DNA of 64,000 nt. It comes from Hymenobacter terrenus (GTDB lineage Bacteria; Bacteroidota; Bacteroidia; Cytophagales; Hymenobacteraceae). The stretch covers positions 162,468 through 226,467 of the forward strand of contig NZ_LATM01000005.1 of NCBI RefSeq assembly GCF_000972495.1, in the 5' to 3' direction. The position numbers and the translations under genes were made by a program. The notes below the pieces were generated by a model, which searched no databases, was not told the origin of the DNA, and worked only from the letters and a program-made list of their open reading frames with translations. Positions 61,264 through 64,000 of the stretch are shown piece by piece. Positions within the stretch are counted from its first letter, which is position 1. The number at the start of each line of letters is the position of its first letter.

Positions 61264-62578
61264 TGCTATTGCCCCAGTGCAAACCAACTAAGGCTAGTCC
61301 CAGCAGTAAAGGCCATACAGGCACCAGAAACCGTGCTGCCCCAAGCGGTCCAGTCAGAAATGCGACGTATAGTAACAGTCCTACCACTATCCACCCCCCG
61401 TAGCGTTGAGCGGGCCCGCTGTTTTTCAACTGCCAAAGCCCGCATACTGCTAGCAACAGGCGCGCTACGTTAGTCAAAAACACCAAGCTCAAGGTCGCCA
61501 GCAAGCCCAACGGCAAACGGCTCACTGCTCGTAATAGCCCCCCCGCTCGCGTCTGAGTCAGCAATCCTCCTCCTTTCGGAGGCGCAAGACCAGCAAACTC
61601 GCTCACGTCGAAACGCCCAGGGTCCAGAAAGAACGTGACCATTCCCTGCAAATGCTGCCGCGCGTACACCACCGGATGCTCCCATAACACTGCTCCTGCC
61701 CGGGCCTGAATCAGCTGCTGCCTGCTGGCAAAATCAGGCTGTGTATTGGCTTCTCGCAGCACCGCAGCCACCCATTTTTCCTCCGCCATAGGCCCATCAA
61801 TCTGCCGCACCACGCCCGCCGCATTATAATGCAGCAGATTGATTTCGGCGATACTTGAAAAATGGAAATAACCAGTCCGTTGCCTGTTCCATTCCATATA
61901 AGTAACTACGACCACCAGCGGCATCATCCCAATCAGGGCCAGACTAATCTGCTGTCGCCGCCACGCTAACAGCCCCCCAACACCTACTAAACCTATCGTA
62001 AGAGGGTAAAAAACGGGCTTTAAAAGCAACGCCGCTACTAGAGCCCCAGCTACGCCCACCAAGTAGCGTTTACTTCCGGTTTTGATGAACAGGTAGCTTC
62101 CTGCCGTCATTGCCAGCACTACCGTTTGCAGTAACGCTTCGCTCATCACCGCATTTGCATAAATAAGCTGCGCTGGAAAGGTCAGAATTATACCCAACGC
62201 CAAGCTCCATTCACTAATACTAGGGCGCGCCCACCATGTCCACCACCTCAATACTAAGCCAATATTTAGCAAGCTCAACAGGTTTTGGACCAATAGTAAC
62301 AGTACCGGCCGTTGCGTTCCATTCCCTAGCCCTAGTACGAATAACGGGTAACCCAAAGGACGAATTGTAAACTCCTGCACTGCCTGCCCTCGTGGCGCGC
62401 TTTGAGGCCATGGCCGAGCATAAAGCTCCTTATGTACCCGCAAATTTTCAGCTGCTTGCGAATACCTGTCTGAATCGGGGAAATTCCATTTTTCTTGACT
62501 CATCGCCCAGCAGAGTGCTAATACATGCGTACTCACCAAGACCACCCATACCCAGCTTGGTACCCGCATGCTTCCCAT
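61232..62578 (-). CDS. Polytopic membrane protein, GT-C glycosyltransferase-like
   Basis: A 448-residue protein with about ten helices. The first extracytoplasmic loop has WNFPDSDRYSQAAENLRVHK and IRPLGYPLFVLGLG, the acidic-plus-tyrosine pattern of PMT/ArnT-type (GT39) glycosyltransferases, which use lipid-linked sugars. The central ANAVMSEALLQTVVLAMTAG is also typical of that group. Substrate unknown. Its ATG overlaps the rodA stop (TGATG), so it is probably translated with rodA. Its 3' end overlaps the convergent membrane protein gene by 32 bp, with no terminator between. Confidence 0.7.
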   Translation of the reverse strand: MGSMRVPSWVWVVLVSTHVLALCWAMSQEKWNFPDSDRYSQAAENLRVHKELYARPWPQSAPRGQAVQEFTIRPLGYPLFVLGLGNGTQRPVLLLLVQNLLSLLNIGLVLRWWTWWARPSISEWSLALGIILTFPAQLIYANAVMSEALLQTVVLAMTAGSYLFIKTGSKRYLVGVAGALVAALLLKPVFYPLTIGLVGVGGLLAWRRQQISLALIGMMPLVVVVTYMEWNRQRTGYFHFSSIAEINLLHYNAAGVVRQIDGPMAEEKWVAAVLREANTQPDFASRQQLIQARAGAVLWEHPVVYARQHLQGMVTFFLDPGRFDVSEFAGLAPPKGGGLLTQTRAGGLLRAVSRLPLGLLATLSLVFLTNVARLLLAVCGLWQLKNSGPAQRYGGWIVVGLLLYVAFLTGPLGAARFLVPVWPLLLGLALVGLHWGNSIKREEGGASR

Positions 62579-63873
62579 CAGCGTACCAAATCCTGCTTTC
62601 GATAGGCATCCAATGCCAATAAGCTAAATAGCAAAATAGTGAATGACCATAACGAAGACCCGCCATAACTGAAAAATGGCAGCGGAATTCCTACCACGGG
62701 AGCTAATCCTATGGTCATCCCCATATTCACCGTCATATGCAAAAATAATACACTTGCTACGCAGTATCCATACGTCCGTCCAAATACAGATTTCTGCCGC
62801 TCAGCAACATAAATAATTCGCCAGAGCAATGTCAGAAACAATACAATTACTACGAAGCTTCCTATCCACCCAAACTCTTCCCCCACTGTGCAGAAAATAA
62901 AATCAGTGCTCTGTTCCGGCACAAAATCGAACTTTGTTTGAGTGCCCTGTAAGAACCCTTTTCCGAGCAGCCCACCCGAACCAATCGCAATTTTGCTCTG
63001 CGTCACGTTCCATCCCTTTCCCAGCGGGTCTGCCGAAGGATTAATAAGCACTTCAATCCGCTGCCGCTGGTGTGGCTGCAACACATTATTATAAAAAAAA
63101 TCTACTCCTACCACCATTCCCACTACTGATAGCCATACTCCTACTGCAAGCGGTAAATAATGGCGCAACACCCGCCGATTCAATCCCAGTACAGCTAGTA
63201 AAATCATTGTAAATGCTGCCACTAGCCAAAGCTTCGGTACCAACAGTGCCAGCAACAAGATAACGGCCGCCGCTGCAAGTAATAACAGTATTAACGGCGA
63301 CATTCCCTCACGAAAATACGCCAGTAACAAAGCGCCAAATACTAAAGCCTGCCCAGATTCATTAGAAGCTACTATAAGCAAAGGAGGCAATAACGTAATA
63401 CCCGCCAGCACCAATTGGTCTCGCCAATTCTGGTATCTCAAGTTGATGCTAGCCATAAATCTCGACGCAGCTAACGCTGTCGTGAACTTGGCAAACTCCG
63501 CTGGTTGCAAACGTACTGGCCCAAGCTCCAACCACGACCGTGACCCTGCAATCGGCCGTGCCACAACCATTGTAATCAAGAGCAACAATATCATCCCACC
63601 ATATAAGACATACGCAAAAGTATCATAAGCCTTGTAATCTACTACCAGCAGAATAACCACTATTACTATTGCTGTCGCAATCCATAATAGCTGCTTAAAC
63701 CAATTGAAAGCCATAAGCTTATCAAAGCTCAAACTAGTCAATGGGTTAGCCGGCGCATCTGGTGAATAACTAGAAGCATAAATACATATCCACCCTATTC
63801 CTACCAGTACCACATAGAGCAATACCGTTAACCAATCAATACTTCGACTATAGCGTGCTGGAGAAACTTGCAC
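62578..63873 (-). CDS. rodA: Rod-shape SEDS peptidoglycan polymerase RodA
   Basis: RodA polymerises glycan strands during cell elongation with a class B penicillin-binding protein. The 431-residue protein has ten helices and the family signatures GSRSWLELGPVRLQPAEFAK near residue 110, NESGQALVFGALLL, and the C-terminal GMTIGLAPVVGIPLPFFSYG. The start is GTG at 63873; no ATG occurs before the first helix. The partner gene for the penicillin-binding protein is not visible in the 127 bp that remain to the window edge, which contain a promoter-like element and no recognisable gene. Confidence 0.93.
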   Translation of the reverse strand: MQVSPARYSRSIDWLTVLLYVVLVGIGWICIYASSYSPDAPANPLTSLSFDKLMAFNWFKQLLWIATAIVIVVILLVVDYKAYDTFAYVLYGGMILLLLITMVVARPIAGSRSWLELGPVRLQPAEFAKFTTALAASRFMASINLRYQNWRDQLVLAGITLLPPLLIVASNESGQALVFGALLLAYFREGMSPLILLLLAAAAVILLLALLVPKLWLVAAFTMILLAVLGLNRRVLRHYLPLAVGVWLSVVGMVVGVDFFYNNVLQPHQRQRIEVLINPSADPLGKGWNVTQSKIAIGSGGLLGKGFLQGTQTKFDFVPEQSTDFIFCTVGEEFGWIGSFVVIVLFLTLLWRIIYVAERQKSVFGRTYGYCVASVLFLHMTVNMGMTIGLAPVVGIPLPFFSYGGSSLWSFTILLFSLLALDAYRKQDLVR

Positions 63874-63897
63874 AGATAATGATAACTAAACAGGCCT

Positions 63898-63905
63898 CAA
63901 ATTTA
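63898..63905 (-). promoter_or_regulatory. Putative -7 promoter element of rodA
   Basis: The minus strand reads TAAATTTG (TAnnTTTG), 24 bp before the rodA GTG. No well-spaced -33 element was found. If real, rodA is transcribed separately from genes to the right of the window. Confidence 0.4.
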
Positions 63906-64000
63906 CAGTCCAATAAAGAGTTAATGGCTATTAGCAGTTATATACCCCGAGATGTCTGATACTCTTTTTCGGCAGTATTGATGCTGCCTTGGTAGGGGGT

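Overview
The window looks like a chromosomal segment from a Bacteroidota bacterium of the Cytophagales, most like Hymenobacter or a close relative. The evidence is the type IX secretion (T9SS) genes porU, porV and porZ, T9SS C-terminal sorting domains on secreted proteins, a short NuoG, promoter motifs of the form TAnnTTTG, and a fairly high G+C content. The genus is an inference from overall protein and intergenic character; no rRNA gene is present. No phage, integrase, insertion sequence, CRISPR array, tRNA or rRNA was recognised.

Layout. 1-6.1 kb (minus strand): the start of porV (cut by the window edge), porU, pssA and a metallo-beta-lactamase-fold hydrolase. 6.3-12.6 kb: a FAD-dependent oxidoreductase, a very large TolB-propeller/outer-membrane-barrel fusion, and a T9SS-exported beta-helix protein. 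12.6-18.7 kb: a cytochrome c maturation cluster ccmB-ccmC-ccmD-ccmE-(unknown secreted protein)-ccmF. 18.7-22.7 kb: a 21-bp tandem repeat array and a 1,222-residue T9SS-exported adhesin-like protein. 22.9-29.5 kb: a DUF2520 protein, ferredoxin, IscX, cold-shock protein, UbiA prenyltransferase, YjjG-type phosphatase, dNMP-kinase-like protein, a second 21-bp repeat array and pruA. 29.6-39.0 kb: a Uma2 nuclease facing away from a complex I operon nuoABCDE-(coiled-coil ORF)-FGHIJ that ends at a terminator without nuoKLMN. 39.1-50 kb: a small membrane protein, aspS, a third array (42-bp period), two small secreted proteins, tadA, an HPP-family protein, sod, an old-yellow-enzyme reductase, a nucleoside permease, a frameshifted AAA ATPase and ndk. 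50-54.5 kb: an NrnA-like phosphoesterase followed by four consecutive FKBP-type prolyl isomerases. 54.6-63.9 kb: recO, porZ, tdk, a ferredoxin, an unknown protein, two polytopic membrane proteins and rodA.

How they connect. PorU (sortase), PorV (shuttle) and PorZ process and anchor T9SS cargo; the proteins at 11072 and 22735 carry sorting domains, and a third small secreted protein resembles a lone sorting domain. The ccm genes make membrane c-type cytochromes and the nuo genes feed NADH electrons to quinone, so both serve the respiratory chain. The FKBP cluster probably folds exported proteins.

The most unusual material is non-coding: three unrelated-sequence tandem arrays that share a 21-bp (or 2 x 21-bp) period, one containing a perfect 32-bp-arm hairpin; several long hairpins that overlap gene ends; and palindromic elements in three gaps of the nuo operon. 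About half of the intergenic regions show a Bacteroidota-type promoter, often so close to the start codon that the mRNA would have almost no leader.
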